A stretch of 46,342 nucleotides of DNA from Tianweitania sp. UT-5YL-CI-8 (GTDB lineage: Bacteria > Pseudomonadota > Alphaproteobacteria > Rhizobiales > Rhizobiaceae): assembly GCF_030010215.1 (NCBI RefSeq), contig NZ_JASCRR010000023.1, positions 1-46,342 of the forward strand, in the 5' to 3' direction. The translations under genes and the position numbers were made by a program. Below, one piece after another: positions 6,211 through 13,240 of this stretch (positions are counted from its first letter, which is position 1; the number at the start of each line of letters is the position of its first letter). Under the pieces are notes generated by a model. That model did not search any database. It saw nothing but the letters and a program-made list of their open reading frames with translations, and was not told the DNA's origin.

Positions 6211-8615
6211 GCTGCCCTCCTAAGCACGTTGGACAGGGCGTCCTCCCATGGCAGCGTTGCATCCCGCTGGAACTCCTCTCGAATTTTTGCTTCCAGATCA
6301 GCCGGAAGCTCTTCGGCCGCTGCATGACGACGTGCGATGCGCTCCAAGTCGGCAATGTCGCGGTTTATGTGTTCGAGCCCGATGATCTGCCGCGCGCGCT
6401 GGTCGAGCAAATCCTTGGCGGGAATGACCTTTTGCACGCCGTGGTCACGCAGCCCGCGCTCGATCCAGGTAACGAACTGATCCGAAGGCATGGCGTTCAA
6501 CTCGACACGCCGGCCAGAGGCGATGAACGATAGTTCGCCCTCGCTCGCCCCGTAGTCTCTTAGCCCGTCCAAGATACGCGCGTGGTCGCCTTTGATATCC
6601 TGCCGTTCGGATTGGAGATCCATGGCCTCTGCATGGTCCAGGGTAAGCCCAAGTCGCCGAATGTCCGGTTGATGCGTAAATGTGTATCGACTGCTATCGC
6701 TGCCGAGTGTGCCGAAGATGCGAATGCCGGAAATGTCCAGGTCGTGCGCAACCATGATTTTGATGCCGGATGCCGAGAGGCGATCGACCAGCGCACGGGC
6801 GGCGATGACCGACATGCCTTTCGTCGACATAATAGCGACGTCAAATCTCTCCGCGATCTGCGCAGCCCGTAGCAGCGGTTCGAAGCCCTCCTTTTCGATG
6901 AAGAGAACTGCGCCATACCGATCGCCAGGACTAGCAGTACGGTGCAGCCCTACGGCCGTAGAGATCAGGGCGCCGTCGTCACCCCGCGCGCGGCGTTGCA
7001 GATACGACCGGACCTGCAATGTGCCGAGCGGCAAACTGTGGCCGGTGTGCGGCTCGACCAGATGGCCGCGAGCATCGTAGACGACGTCCCAACTCGCGGT
7101 GAGGTCCGCATTCTCGTCCATGAAGACGGGAAGCAAAACCTGGGTGAAATAAGCGTCATTGAGCTTGTTCTGCCCCGTGCACTCCAGGATATGCGACCGG
7201 GCGGCATACATAATTTGCCGCGCGTTGGCTGGCAGGGTGCCGCCAGCGCTGGCCCTGAGATAGGCGTCCTCCATGACATCGAACGCGGCGTCCTTAATCG
7301 ACATGCCGCGAGTCTTGGGCCGGTGCGCCCGTCGGAGCGCGGGACCAATGGCGGCGACGAGGCCATCCCGGAACGGCGACAGATCTGGCGTCTTCCCGTC
7401 GCTGATAAGCGCGATCGATGGCGTAGTGATCGCCACCGTGAGGCCGTAGGCGCCTTTCGGAATGGTGCCGATCGAACACCACGGCAAACCACAACCACGT
7501 ATGAAGGAATCGCCCCCGACATGCAGGGTTAGTTCGGCCACGGCCGGGGTACGATTGACGATCAGGCGGGGAACATCCGAGCCCTTAACGAACTTCGAAT
7601 CTTCGGTCGCCCACACCTGGACGATCGCGGGAACCGTCGCGCCGGCGACGTAGGCGTCGATCTTCTCAGCCTTATATGATCCGCGAAAGGCACCTTCCGC
7701 GATCGGGATCAGCTTCGGAGGTTTCGGCGCCAGCGCCTTCAAGCGATCCAGCGAAAGCCTGTCAGCAGGTCCGTCTGGATCGATGTCACGCTCGCCATCG
7801 GTGGATTGACCTTGTTTAACCGAACTGCCAGCAGCGTGACACAGGTCGATATCGAAGAGTCCGGCGAGTTCTTGGGCCGTGCCGCGCGCTGCTTCGACCA
7901 GCTCGGCAAAGGCCAGATCGGAATACCAGTCGGGGTGCGTCAACATCGGCTTGGCCGCATCGCCAGCAAGCCGGATAGCAAGGTCGCCCCATAGGGTAGC
8001 GAACTTGTCGCGCGGCAGTGCCGGACCAAACTGGATAGTGATGCGAGTGCCAACGATGACCGCGCTGGCCGACCGAGCCGTGACGATTGTGTCGCCGGTC
8101 GTCCGGTCGAACGAAAGAGTCTGGCGGGCGCCGCGGCTCTCGACTGTAAGGCCTCCCCCGCTGGCAAAGGCGGCGCCGGCAACGACGCGATTGCCGTTGC
8201 CGACCATGCCGCGCGTTGGACGTCGGATCAGCTTCGTCGACATCATGGGCCGTGTGACCGAAAACATCGTCGAGACCTTGGTCGGGTCAATTCCAGGGCC
8301 GTCGTCTTCTACAATAAAAGTGTCTTCGTCGATTGCCGTTAAGGTAGCCATCGGCGCGGCGTCGAGCGCGTTATCCACAAGCTCCTTCAGCGCCATTCGC
8401 CGAAGGTGATGCCTTGGAGCGCCAGCCTTCTGGCTAAGTCTATCAGGGTGCAAGAACAGGCTGGCGTCGGTCCTGACAAACTCGATCGAGGTAACCTGTT
8501 TCTTGCGGGCTCGCTCGCGGCGTTTCCGTTCGCGGGCCAGGTCGCGAGCGGATGTCACGCTGATGTCGGCAGCAGTGACCTTGCTCAATTCGGTATCGGT
8601 TGACGTGACATCCAT
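6207..8615 (-). CDS. Single-chain type IIB DNA topoisomerase (Topo VIII-like, Top6B-Top6A fusion)
   Basis: An 802-residue protein with both halves of a Topo VI-type enzyme in one chain. The N-terminal GHKL ATPase shows the N-box ALKELVDNALDA (residues 75-86, Asn82), the ATP-lid entry VEDDGPGID (102-110) and GMVGNGNRVVAGAAFASGG (136-154). A middle region (about 290-420) is the likely transducer or linker. Then comes a winged-helix segment with RQIMY (466-470), where Tyr470 fits the catalytic tyrosine of the Spo11/Top6A RxxxY motif. A Toprim domain follows, with FIEKEGF (572-578; Glu574 or Glu576) and AHDLDISG (623-630; Asp625/Asp627). Topo VIII enzymes were described from mobile elements as ATP-dependent DNA-cleaving topoisomerases. 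All key residues appear present. The start (8615) shares a base with the upstream stop (TAATG) and the end overlaps the ATPase gene (ATGA). Confidence 0.85.
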   Translation of the reverse strand: MDVTSTDTELSKVTAADISVTSARDLARERKRRERARKKQVTSIEFVRTDASLFLHPDRLSQKAGAPRHHLRRMALKELVDNALDAAPMATLTAIDEDTFIVEDDGPGIDPTKVSTMFSVTRPMMSTKLIRRPTRGMVGNGNRVVAGAAFASGGGLTVESRGARQTLSFDRTTGDTIVTARSASAVIVGTRITIQFGPALPRDKFATLWGDLAIRLAGDAAKPMLTHPDWYSDLAFAELVEAARGTAQELAGLFDIDLCHAAGSSVKQGQSTDGERDIDPDGPADRLSLDRLKALAPKPPKLIPIAEGAFRGSYKAEKIDAYVAGATVPAIVQVWATEDSKFVKGSDVPRLIVNRTPAVAELTLHVGGDSFIRGCGLPWCSIGTIPKGAYGLTVAITTPSIALISDGKTPDLSPFRDGLVAAIGPALRRAHRPKTRGMSIKDAAFDVMEDAYLRASAGGTLPANARQIMYAARSHILECTGQNKLNDAYFTQVLLPVFMDENADLTASWDVVYDARGHLVEPHTGHSLPLGTLQVRSYLQRRARGDDGALISTAVGLHRTASPGDRYGAVLFIEKEGFEPLLRAAQIAERFDVAIMSTKGMSVIAARALVDRLSASGIKIMVAHDLDISGIRIFGTLGSDSSRYTFTHQPDIRRLGLTLDHAEAMDLQSERQDIKGDHARILDGLRDYGASEGELSFIASGRRVELNAMPSDQFVTWIERGLRDHGVQKVIPAKDLLDQRARQIIGLEHINRDIADLERIARRHAAAEELPADLEAKIREEFQRDATLPWEDALSNVLRRAA

Positions 8616-8896
8616 TACGCGGTGCCCCCTTCCACAACCACGATCCGCGACAAGCGGGCCGCCTCCGCAATAAGGGCGAAGTAAACCTTTTCCTCCACAA
8701 TGGTGACGTCCCTGGCGACCGCCCCACTCTCCAGCAGCGAGTTTCGGAGGGATAGGATATGCTCATCAACAAGAGCCTCCGCTTTCACCTCGGTGAAGTC
8801 TTCCATGAACGCTTGGGCGAAGATCGCCTTGCCGAGGCGCTTGCCCAGATCATCACAGATCTTAAAGACTTCGCGTTGTGCTTCAGGGTGGTTCAT
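8615..8896 (-). CDS. Small hypothetical protein upstream of the topoisomerase
   Basis: A 93-residue acidic helical protein (MNHPEAQREVFKICDDLGKR start) with no family I recognise. The start at 8896 overlaps the upstream stop (ATGA) and its stop shares a base with the topoisomerase start (TAATG). The tight coupling to the Topo VIII-like gene suggests an equimolar or regulatory partner, but nothing in the sequence proves this. Confidence 0.6.
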   Translation of the reverse strand: MNHPEAQREVFKICDDLGKRLGKAIFAQAFMEDFTEVKAEALVDEHILSLRNSLLESGAVARDVTIVEEKVYFALIAEAARLSRIVVVEGGTA

Positions 8897-9225
8897 AGGG
8901 TGCGACCCCGATGCATTCGGCGCACGGTCTCGAGCCGACTGCCATCGTCGCCAAGGAGGCCCATGGCGACGTGCGTTTTTCCATCGACGGCAGGCGCGAC
9001 GTAGGCACACCAGGTGCCGTTATCGACCTCAGCAAGGGCGCTGGACAGTTGCCGTGCCAGGTCGCGCACTGTGGCCCATGTCGCAGGCGTTGCGCACGGG
9101 GCGGCGGTGGTGTTAGAGTTTGTGGCGTTCATGATCTTTTCCTTTTGAGGGGACGAGGTTGAGAACCGTGGCTCGGCACTGTTGACGCAGTGGCCGGGCC
9201 TTTTCGTTTCAAGGGCGGACGTCAT
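8893..9225 (-). CDS. Small hypothetical protein
   Basis: A 110-residue protein of unknown function. The start at 9225 overlaps the preceding stop (ATGA) and has AGGG seven bases upstream; an internal ATG at 9132 (MNATNSNTT) has a good AAAAGGAAAAG site and could be the real or a second start, giving 79 residues. The C-terminal part (TWATVRDLARQLSSALAEVD, then WCAYVAPAVDGKTHVAMGLLG) looks like a small alpha/beta domain. It is the second gene in the coupled chain. Confidence 0.55.
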   Translation of the reverse strand: MTSALETKRPGHCVNSAEPRFSTSSPQKEKIMNATNSNTTAAPCATPATWATVRDLARQLSSALAEVDNGTWCAYVAPAVDGKTHVAMGLLGDDGSRLETVRRMHRGRTL

Positions 9226-9431
9226 GCTGCTGCCCTGCCGATGTTGGCTCGCAGGCCAAGCTTATCGGCTAAGGCAACCACGGGGACCATGATCCGACCA
9301 CCGATCTTGATCGTGGGAATGTCACCACTCTTCGCGGCGTCGTAGGCTGCATTACGCCCAATGCCGAAAAACAACGATCCGGCCTCCGGCACGGAGATGG
9401 TGGGTTTCGATAGAGCTTCATCAATCGTCAT
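9222..9431 (-). CDS. Excisionase-like helix-turn-helix DNA-binding protein
   Basis: A 69-residue protein with the MerR/Xis-type winged helix: TISVPEAGSLFFGIGRNAAYDAA (recognition helix region), then SGDIPTIKIGGRIMVPVVAL (wing). Such proteins serve as recombination directionality factors or as activators of element operons. It is the first gene of the minus-strand operon and is divergent from the RHH regulator/integrase pair, a classic control region for an integrative element. A pair of conserved palindromic sites lies in the shared upstream region (9444-9520). Confidence 0.75.
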   Translation of the reverse strand: MTIDEALSKPTISVPEAGSLFFGIGRNAAYDAAKSGDIPTIKIGGRIMVPVVALADKLGLRANIGRAAA

Positions 9432-9443
9432 GTCTGATATCCT

Positions 9444-9520
9444 TTCGTGCCAATTGTGTGCACGAAATGGACTATGACGCGGTATTAAGGGACTTGCAAC
9501 TCTTTTGTGCGCACGATATG
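9444..9520. promoter_or_regulatory. Twin operator sites in a divergent promoter region
   Basis: A 16-bp direct repeat with two mismatches, TTGTGYGCACGAWATG, occurs at 9454-9469 and 9505-9520, 51 bp apart (close to five helical turns). The first copy is embedded in a palindrome, TTCGTGC (9444-9450), nine bases, GCACGAA (9460-9466). The sites lie between the excisionase-like gene and the RHH-regulator gene, so they are plausible binding sites for either product. Confidence 0.6.
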
Positions 9521-9544
9521 CACATTATCACGGAGTGTGCGTTA

Positions 9545-10033
9545 ATGGCCCGTCCTAAACTCGGCGACAGCGAGACTGAACGACTGCACGTCAAAATCAC
9601 AGCTGATGAGATTACGGCAATAGATGATTGGCGTTTTGCAAATCGGATACCTTCCAGGTCGGAAGCAGTGCGGCGACTGTGTCAGATCGGGTTGCAAACG
9701 GATCAAAGTCTGCAGGCCATTCGGGAGGAAGCTGCTGGTGTTTACGACAAGAGGTTCGCCGAACTGGAACAGCTTTTTAAAGTGGTAAAGGCTGTCAAAA
9801 CTTCAGAGGATTTGAGCCGCTTAGTTGTCAAGTCCCTTGAAGCAGTAACCACCGGGCTCCGGAACTACGGTGAACTGGAGAGCTCACTTAGGCAGGCCGC
9901 AGAAAAAGCGGACACGATGAAGAGCGGCGGCGACGTCGAAAAACTGATCCAGCTTTCGGGCGAAATCACACGCCAACGGGATGCTGCCATCTCAAGGATT
10001 CAACAAATGCTGACGCAAGAGCCACACAAATGA
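9545..10033 (+). CDS. Ribbon-helix-helix regulator with coiled-coil tail
   Basis: The 162-residue product starts MARPKLGDSETERLHVKIT at the ATG at 9545; an in-frame start at 9458 would run through the operator sites and is rejected. The N-terminal 50 residues (RLHVKITADEITAIDDWRF followed by SRSEAVRRLCQIGL) form a typical CopG/Arc-type RHH fold. The rest is a long helical, probably coiled-coil, extension. The stop overlaps the integrase start (ATGA at 10030), so both are probably co-expressed. Such regulators commonly repress integrase and replication genes of mobile elements. Confidence 0.75.
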   Translation: MARPKLGDSETERLHVKITADEITAIDDWRFANRIPSRSEAVRRLCQIGLQTDQSLQAIREEAAGVYDKRFAELEQLFKVVKAVKTSEDLSRLVVKSLEAVTTGLRNYGELESSLRQAAEKADTMKSGGDVEKLIQLSGEITRQRDAAISRIQQMLTQEPHK

Positions 10034-11196
10034 AAGGCCATGTCACCGAGCGGAGCCCCGGCAAGTGGGCGATTGTGATCGACATCTACGATGACGCAGG
10101 CAAGCGCCGGCGGAAGTGGCATACCTTCCACACGACATCGAAGCGAAAAGCCGAAGAAGAATGCGCAAGGCTGATTTCAGAGTTGCGCGGAGGGATGTAT
10201 GTCGAACCCAGCAAGGTCACGGTAGCGCAGCACCTCGACCGCTGGCTCGACCACATGAAGTCGCAGATCACACCGCGCACCTATGAGCGTTATTGCGAGA
10301 TAGCCCGGAAAAACATTGTTCCCCTGATCGGGAGCATCGCTCTGACAAAGCTACGGCCGATTCAGATCTCAGACGCCTACACAAAGGCTCTGGCAACCGG
10401 CAAGAGGAAGGGCGGGGGAGGTTTGGCGCCGACAACCGTCGTCTACATGCATCGGCTCATAAAGCACTCCCTGGCCCAAGCAGTGCGGTGGGAAATGCTC
10501 AACCGAAACCCCGCCGACGCCGTGAGCCCGCCGAAAGTCGAGCGCAGCACCTTGAACACGTTTGACATGCCGCAAACAGCGGAGTTGATCGAGGGGCTCC
10601 GCGGCACTCGCCTGTTCATTCCCGTTCTGCTTGGCGTCCTGTGCGGCCTCCGGCGCGGGGAGATCGTCGCGCTTCGGTGGCGCAATGTCGATCTTGTTGG
10701 CGGCGGCATGTCTATCGTTGAGAGCGCCGAACAAACGAACGAAGGCGTGCGCTACAAGCCCCCTAAATCCGGCCGGGGGCGCGCCGTGGCTTTGTCGGCA
10801 ACGGTTGTGGAAGAGCTACGCCAGCACCGACTGAAGCAGGCAGAAGACCTGTTGCGCCTCGGAATCCGTCAAGACGAAACGACCTTCGTCTATGCCCGGG
10901 AAGATGGCCTGCCCATCCAACCCCGCAGCCTGACGCAGGCCTGGATGAAGGCCATTCAGGATAGTAAACTGCCGCGCATCCGCTTTCATGACCTGCGACA
11001 TGCTCACGCCACCCATCTTCTATCGAGTGGCGTTCATCCAAAAGTCGCCAGCGAACGCCTCGGTCATTCCCGAGTTGGCATCACCCTAGACCTCTACAGC
11101 CACGTGCTTCCGGGAATGCAGGAAAATGCTGCATCCCGCGTTGACGACGCCCTGCGTTTAGAGTTAGAGAAGCGCGCGTCCAAGGGCGTTCGGTAG
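10030..11196 (+). CDS. int: Tyrosine-type site-specific integrase (left element)
   Basis: A 388-residue phage-type integrase. Residues 1-58 form an AP2-like arm-binding domain (SPGKWAIVIDIYDDAGKRRR). Residues 64-165 are the SAM-like core-binding domain. The catalytic domain shows Arg208 (GLRRGE), Lys246 (PPKSGR), His320-Asp-Leu-Arg323, His346 (LGHS) and nucleophile Tyr356 (LYSHV). All catalytic residues are present, so the enzyme is probably active. It overlaps the RHH regulator gene by four bases and ends 69 bp before tRNA-Ser(CGA), with paired GGTAGCAA motifs at its 3' end. It should catalyse integration and excision of the left element. Confidence 0.9.
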   Translation: MKGHVTERSPGKWAIVIDIYDDAGKRRRKWHTFHTTSKRKAEEECARLISELRGGMYVEPSKVTVAQHLDRWLDHMKSQITPRTYERYCEIARKNIVPLIGSIALTKLRPIQISDAYTKALATGKRKGGGGLAPTTVVYMHRLIKHSLAQAVRWEMLNRNPADAVSPPKVERSTLNTFDMPQTAELIEGLRGTRLFIPVLLGVLCGLRRGEIVALRWRNVDLVGGGMSIVESAEQTNEGVRYKPPKSGRGRAVALSATVVEELRQHRLKQAEDLLRLGIRQDETTFVYAREDGLPIQPRSLTQAWMKAIQDSKLPRIRFHDLRHAHATHLLSSGVHPKVASERLGHSRVGITLDLYSHVLPGMQENAASRVDDALRLELEKRASKGVR

Positions 11197-11210
11197 CAAA
11201 TTGGTAGCAA
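11192..11210 (+). repeat. Paired GGTAGCAA motifs beside the integrase 3' end
   Basis: GGTAGCAA occurs at 11192-11199 and 11203-11210, spaced 11 bp start to start, between the integrase stop region and tRNA-Ser. Closely spaced direct repeats at this place are typical of integrase arm-type binding sites. Confidence 0.45.
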
Positions 11211-11265
11211 CGAGCAGTTTTGACCACAATCCGCTCGACTGATTTGTGAACGTTTTCAAGGGCTT

Positions 11266-11355
11266 GGAGAAGTGGCAGAGTGGTCGAATGCACCGCACTC
11301 GAAATGCGGCATGGGTGCAAGCTCATCGGGGGTTCGAATCCCTCCTTCTCCGCCA
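11266..11355 (+). tRNA. tRNA-Ser(CGA)
   Basis: A complete 90-nt type II tRNA including the encoded CCA (11353-11355). The acceptor stem pairs GGAGAAG (11266-11272) with CTTCTCC (11345-11351). The anticodon loop CTCGAAA gives anticodon CGA (decodes UCG, Ser), and the long variable arm fits tRNA-Ser. The T-loop GGTTCGAATCC is intact. The 3' end is the attachment core of the island to the right, and the gene is also flanked on its 5' side by the integrase of the left element. Confidence 0.95.
11342..11355 (+). repeat. Attachment site (left end of the 8-kb island) in the tRNA 3' end
   Basis: The 14-bp sequence CTCCTTCTCCGCCA at the 3' end of tRNA-Ser is repeated exactly at 19294-19307. The copy inside the tRNA keeps the gene functional after insertion, as usual for tRNA-targeting integrases. 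Confidence 0.75.
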
Positions 11356-11408
11356 AATTGACCTCATAAGCCCCTCACATCATTGATTTTTAAGGGCAAT
11401 CGTCTAGA

Positions 11409-11432
11409 TTCTGGTACATTATCAGGTACATT
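11409..11432 (+). repeat. Paired GGTACATT arm-type motifs, left end
   Basis: TTCTGGTACATT (11409-11420), four bases, GGTACATT (11425-11432). The same arrangement with the same 12-bp spacing and orientation occurs at 19199-19222 near the other end of the island. The motifs lie between the attachment core and the integrase start, where arm-type integrase sites are expected. Confidence 0.6.
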
Positions 11433-11439
11433 TCTAGTC

Positions 11440-12789
11440 ATGAAGAAGGCTCGAATCGACAATCAGCCGTACAGATATTTGTACGAACGCGATGGACGCT
11501 ACGTGTTTCGCAGAGTCATACCGCTGGGACTACGGCCTGCGGCGAATGGCAAGACCGAGATCAAGGAAAGCGTGAAGAAGGGAAGCCCGGCTGCTGCCCT
11601 AACATTCTATATGAGCGCGCGAAGAAAATCCGACGATTTGCTTAGTCACCTAGCAAAGGGTGGATCGCCGGGTAGCCCGCCTTTGGCTATGTTGCGCGAA
11701 ACAACTGCTGCTATGGGACTCACATACGCAGACGCGGATGCACTGATTGATTCCGACGACTTGAGCTCGATTGTTAATCGTCTTCGCGTTTGGGATAGAG
11801 ACGGCAAACCGCGAGGAATGCAAGTTGCTGCGCTGCTAGGCGCTACTCCAGACATTGTTACATTAGAAGATATGCTCGCTTTCTATCTGCGCGATACAGA
11901 ATTTGATAGGCAAGATAAGAATGCGGCAGAACAGCGTGCATCTCTTCGACCATATAAACGAGCGGTAGAACGAGCCTCCAACTTTTGGGGAAAAGACCGC
12001 GACATCTCCCGGTTAAAACGTGCAGATGCGATGGAGTATAGGAGGCATCTGAATGAAAAAATCCGCGATGGAGCTTTCGGACCAAATACAGCCAGCAAAA
12101 TGATCGGATCAATTCGAAAGTTGATTAATGCCTACAATGATGGACACGGTATTCATTCACCTAACCCACTCGAAAAAATCTCGTTCAAACAACCAAAAAA
12201 TAAGCGGCCATCGTTCTCTACAGAGTATATCAAGTCTAAGTGGTTACAGGGTGATCCGTTCTGTAAATTAAACTTTGATGCAAGATGCATACTCTTTACA
12301 ATGTTAGATTCCGGGGCCGGAATCAAAGAGATATGCGGCCTTCTCCCTGATGATATAGTTCTTGATCACGAAATACCACATATTATAATAAGAGATAATG
12401 CGCTTCGGAAGGTCAAGACCAATAACCGTAATCGCACTGTACCTCTAATTGGACATGCCCTTTCATCAATGAAAGAATTTCCGAAGGGCTTCCCACGCTA
12501 TCAAAATGAAATAGGCCATACAACTTTTAGCAACACGACAAACAAATTTCTGAGAGAGAACGACCTCCTACAGACCAGCAAGCACAGCTGCTACTGCTTG
12601 CGCCATTCGTTCATTGATAGAATGAGAAGGCATCTGATTCCACTCGATATTCAGAAATCTATCGTTGGTCACGGGGATGGTTTATCGAGCTCTAAATCTA
12701 ACAAAGATATAACTGAGCATTATGGGGAGGGTTATGACCTCACAACAAAGCTTGGTATGATCTCACCGCTTGCAATGGACTTCAAATAA
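11440..12789 (+). CDS. Tyrosine-type integrase of the island (divergent catalytic motif)
   Basis: A 449-residue integrase, ATG at 11440; a TTG at 11383 would run through the arm motifs. The N-terminus (NQPYRYLYERDGRYVFRRVI) is the DUF6538-like arm region, followed by a SAM-like core-binding domain (around THE TLEDMLAFYLRD segment). In the C-terminal catalytic part, the Arg I position reads SGAGIKEICGL instead of the usual G-x-R-x-x-E, and the HxxR box reads YCLRHSF; the beta-hairpin Lys (KVKTNN), the GH box (SIVGHGDG) and the Tyr (ITEHYGEGY) are present. This may be a feature of its subfamily or a sign of lost activity. It is placed immediately after tRNA-Ser and should act on the 14-bp repeats. 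Confidence 0.85.
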   Translation: MKKARIDNQPYRYLYERDGRYVFRRVIPLGLRPAANGKTEIKESVKKGSPAAALTFYMSARRKSDDLLSHLAKGGSPGSPPLAMLRETTAAMGLTYADADALIDSDDLSSIVNRLRVWDRDGKPRGMQVAALLGATPDIVTLEDMLAFYLRDTEFDRQDKNAAEQRASLRPYKRAVERASNFWGKDRDISRLKRADAMEYRRHLNEKIRDGAFGPNTASKMIGSIRKLINAYNDGHGIHSPNPLEKISFKQPKNKRPSFSTEYIKSKWLQGDPFCKLNFDARCILFTMLDSGAGIKEICGLLPDDIVLDHEIPHIIIRDNALRKVKTNNRNRTVPLIGHALSSMKEFPKGFPRYQNEIGHTTFSNTTNKFLRENDLLQTSKHSCYCLRHSFIDRMRRHLIPLDIQKSIVGHGDGLSSSKSNKDITEHYGEGYDLTTKLGMISPLAMDFK

Positions 12790-12792
12790 CTG

Positions 12793-12821
12793 TTGACAAA
12801 TTCGGTCCGATATTGTAGAGT
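12793..12821 (+). promoter_or_regulatory. Candidate sigma-70-type promoter
   Basis: TTGACA (12793-12798), a 17-bp spacer and TAGAGT (12816-12821) form a near-consensus promoter just after the integrase stop and about 50 bp upstream of a small open frame. Confidence 0.4.
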
Positions 12822-12873
12822 TACTTAACTGCCGAAGACTTGGTGGGCTGATCGGCCAGTCTATTTTTTAAAA

Positions 12874-13047
12874 GTGAATAAATATACTCAATGTGAATTT
12901 GATTGGTTTAAACGTACTTTAATTGAAGCAGGTGACTTAGCTGTCGAATCCGGCTGGAGTGATATCATTAGACTTGTAAATCATTACCTGGAAAGAATTA
13001 GGAATGAACAAGAGCGCTCAAGCCCGAGTTGGCGGAAAAACACATAA
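12874..13047 (+). CDS. Small hypothetical protein (GTG start)
   Basis: A 57-residue open frame beginning at GTG 12874 (reads VNKYTQCEFDWFKRTLIEAG) and ending at TAA 13045. It has AT-rich island codon use, a Trp/charged helical character and a plausible promoter at 12793-12821, but no clear ribosome-binding site. The frame is open back to 12829 without an ATG, so it may be a remnant of a longer gene. The rest of the stretch from 12790 to 13240 shows no further gene. Confidence 0.35.
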   Translation: MNKYTQCEFDWFKRTLIEAGDLAVESGWSDIIRLVNHYLERIRNEQERSSPSWRKNT

Positions 13048-13240
13048 CAGGCCCAATTTTTGAAGTTCTCCACTGATGCTCCAAGCAATTTTTGGCGGGA
13101 GGTCAGTTCTTCAGAATTCCCTGTACTGATCTCGTGGACCTGCTTCTAATTGGGAGCGGGTATGTTTGATATGACTAGAAATTTTCTTTTAAACAAATAG
13201 ATAAATTTTCAGCATTACTGATTTAAAATTTGGATATATT

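Larger units (their letters stand above)
150..11265. mobile_element. Left integrated element carrying the Topo VIII-like operon (left limit not defined)
   Basis: The region is bounded on the right by an integrase next to tRNA-Ser and on the left, at least in this window, by an IS21 end. It carries an integrase, RHH and excisionase-like regulators in a divergent arrangement, a coupled nine-gene operon with a topoisomerase and an ATPase, plus an S49 prohead-type protease and a scaffold-like protein. No left attachment repeat is visible, so the true left end may be outside the window or destroyed. A satellite-like or plasmid-like integrative element is inferred. Confidence 0.6.
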
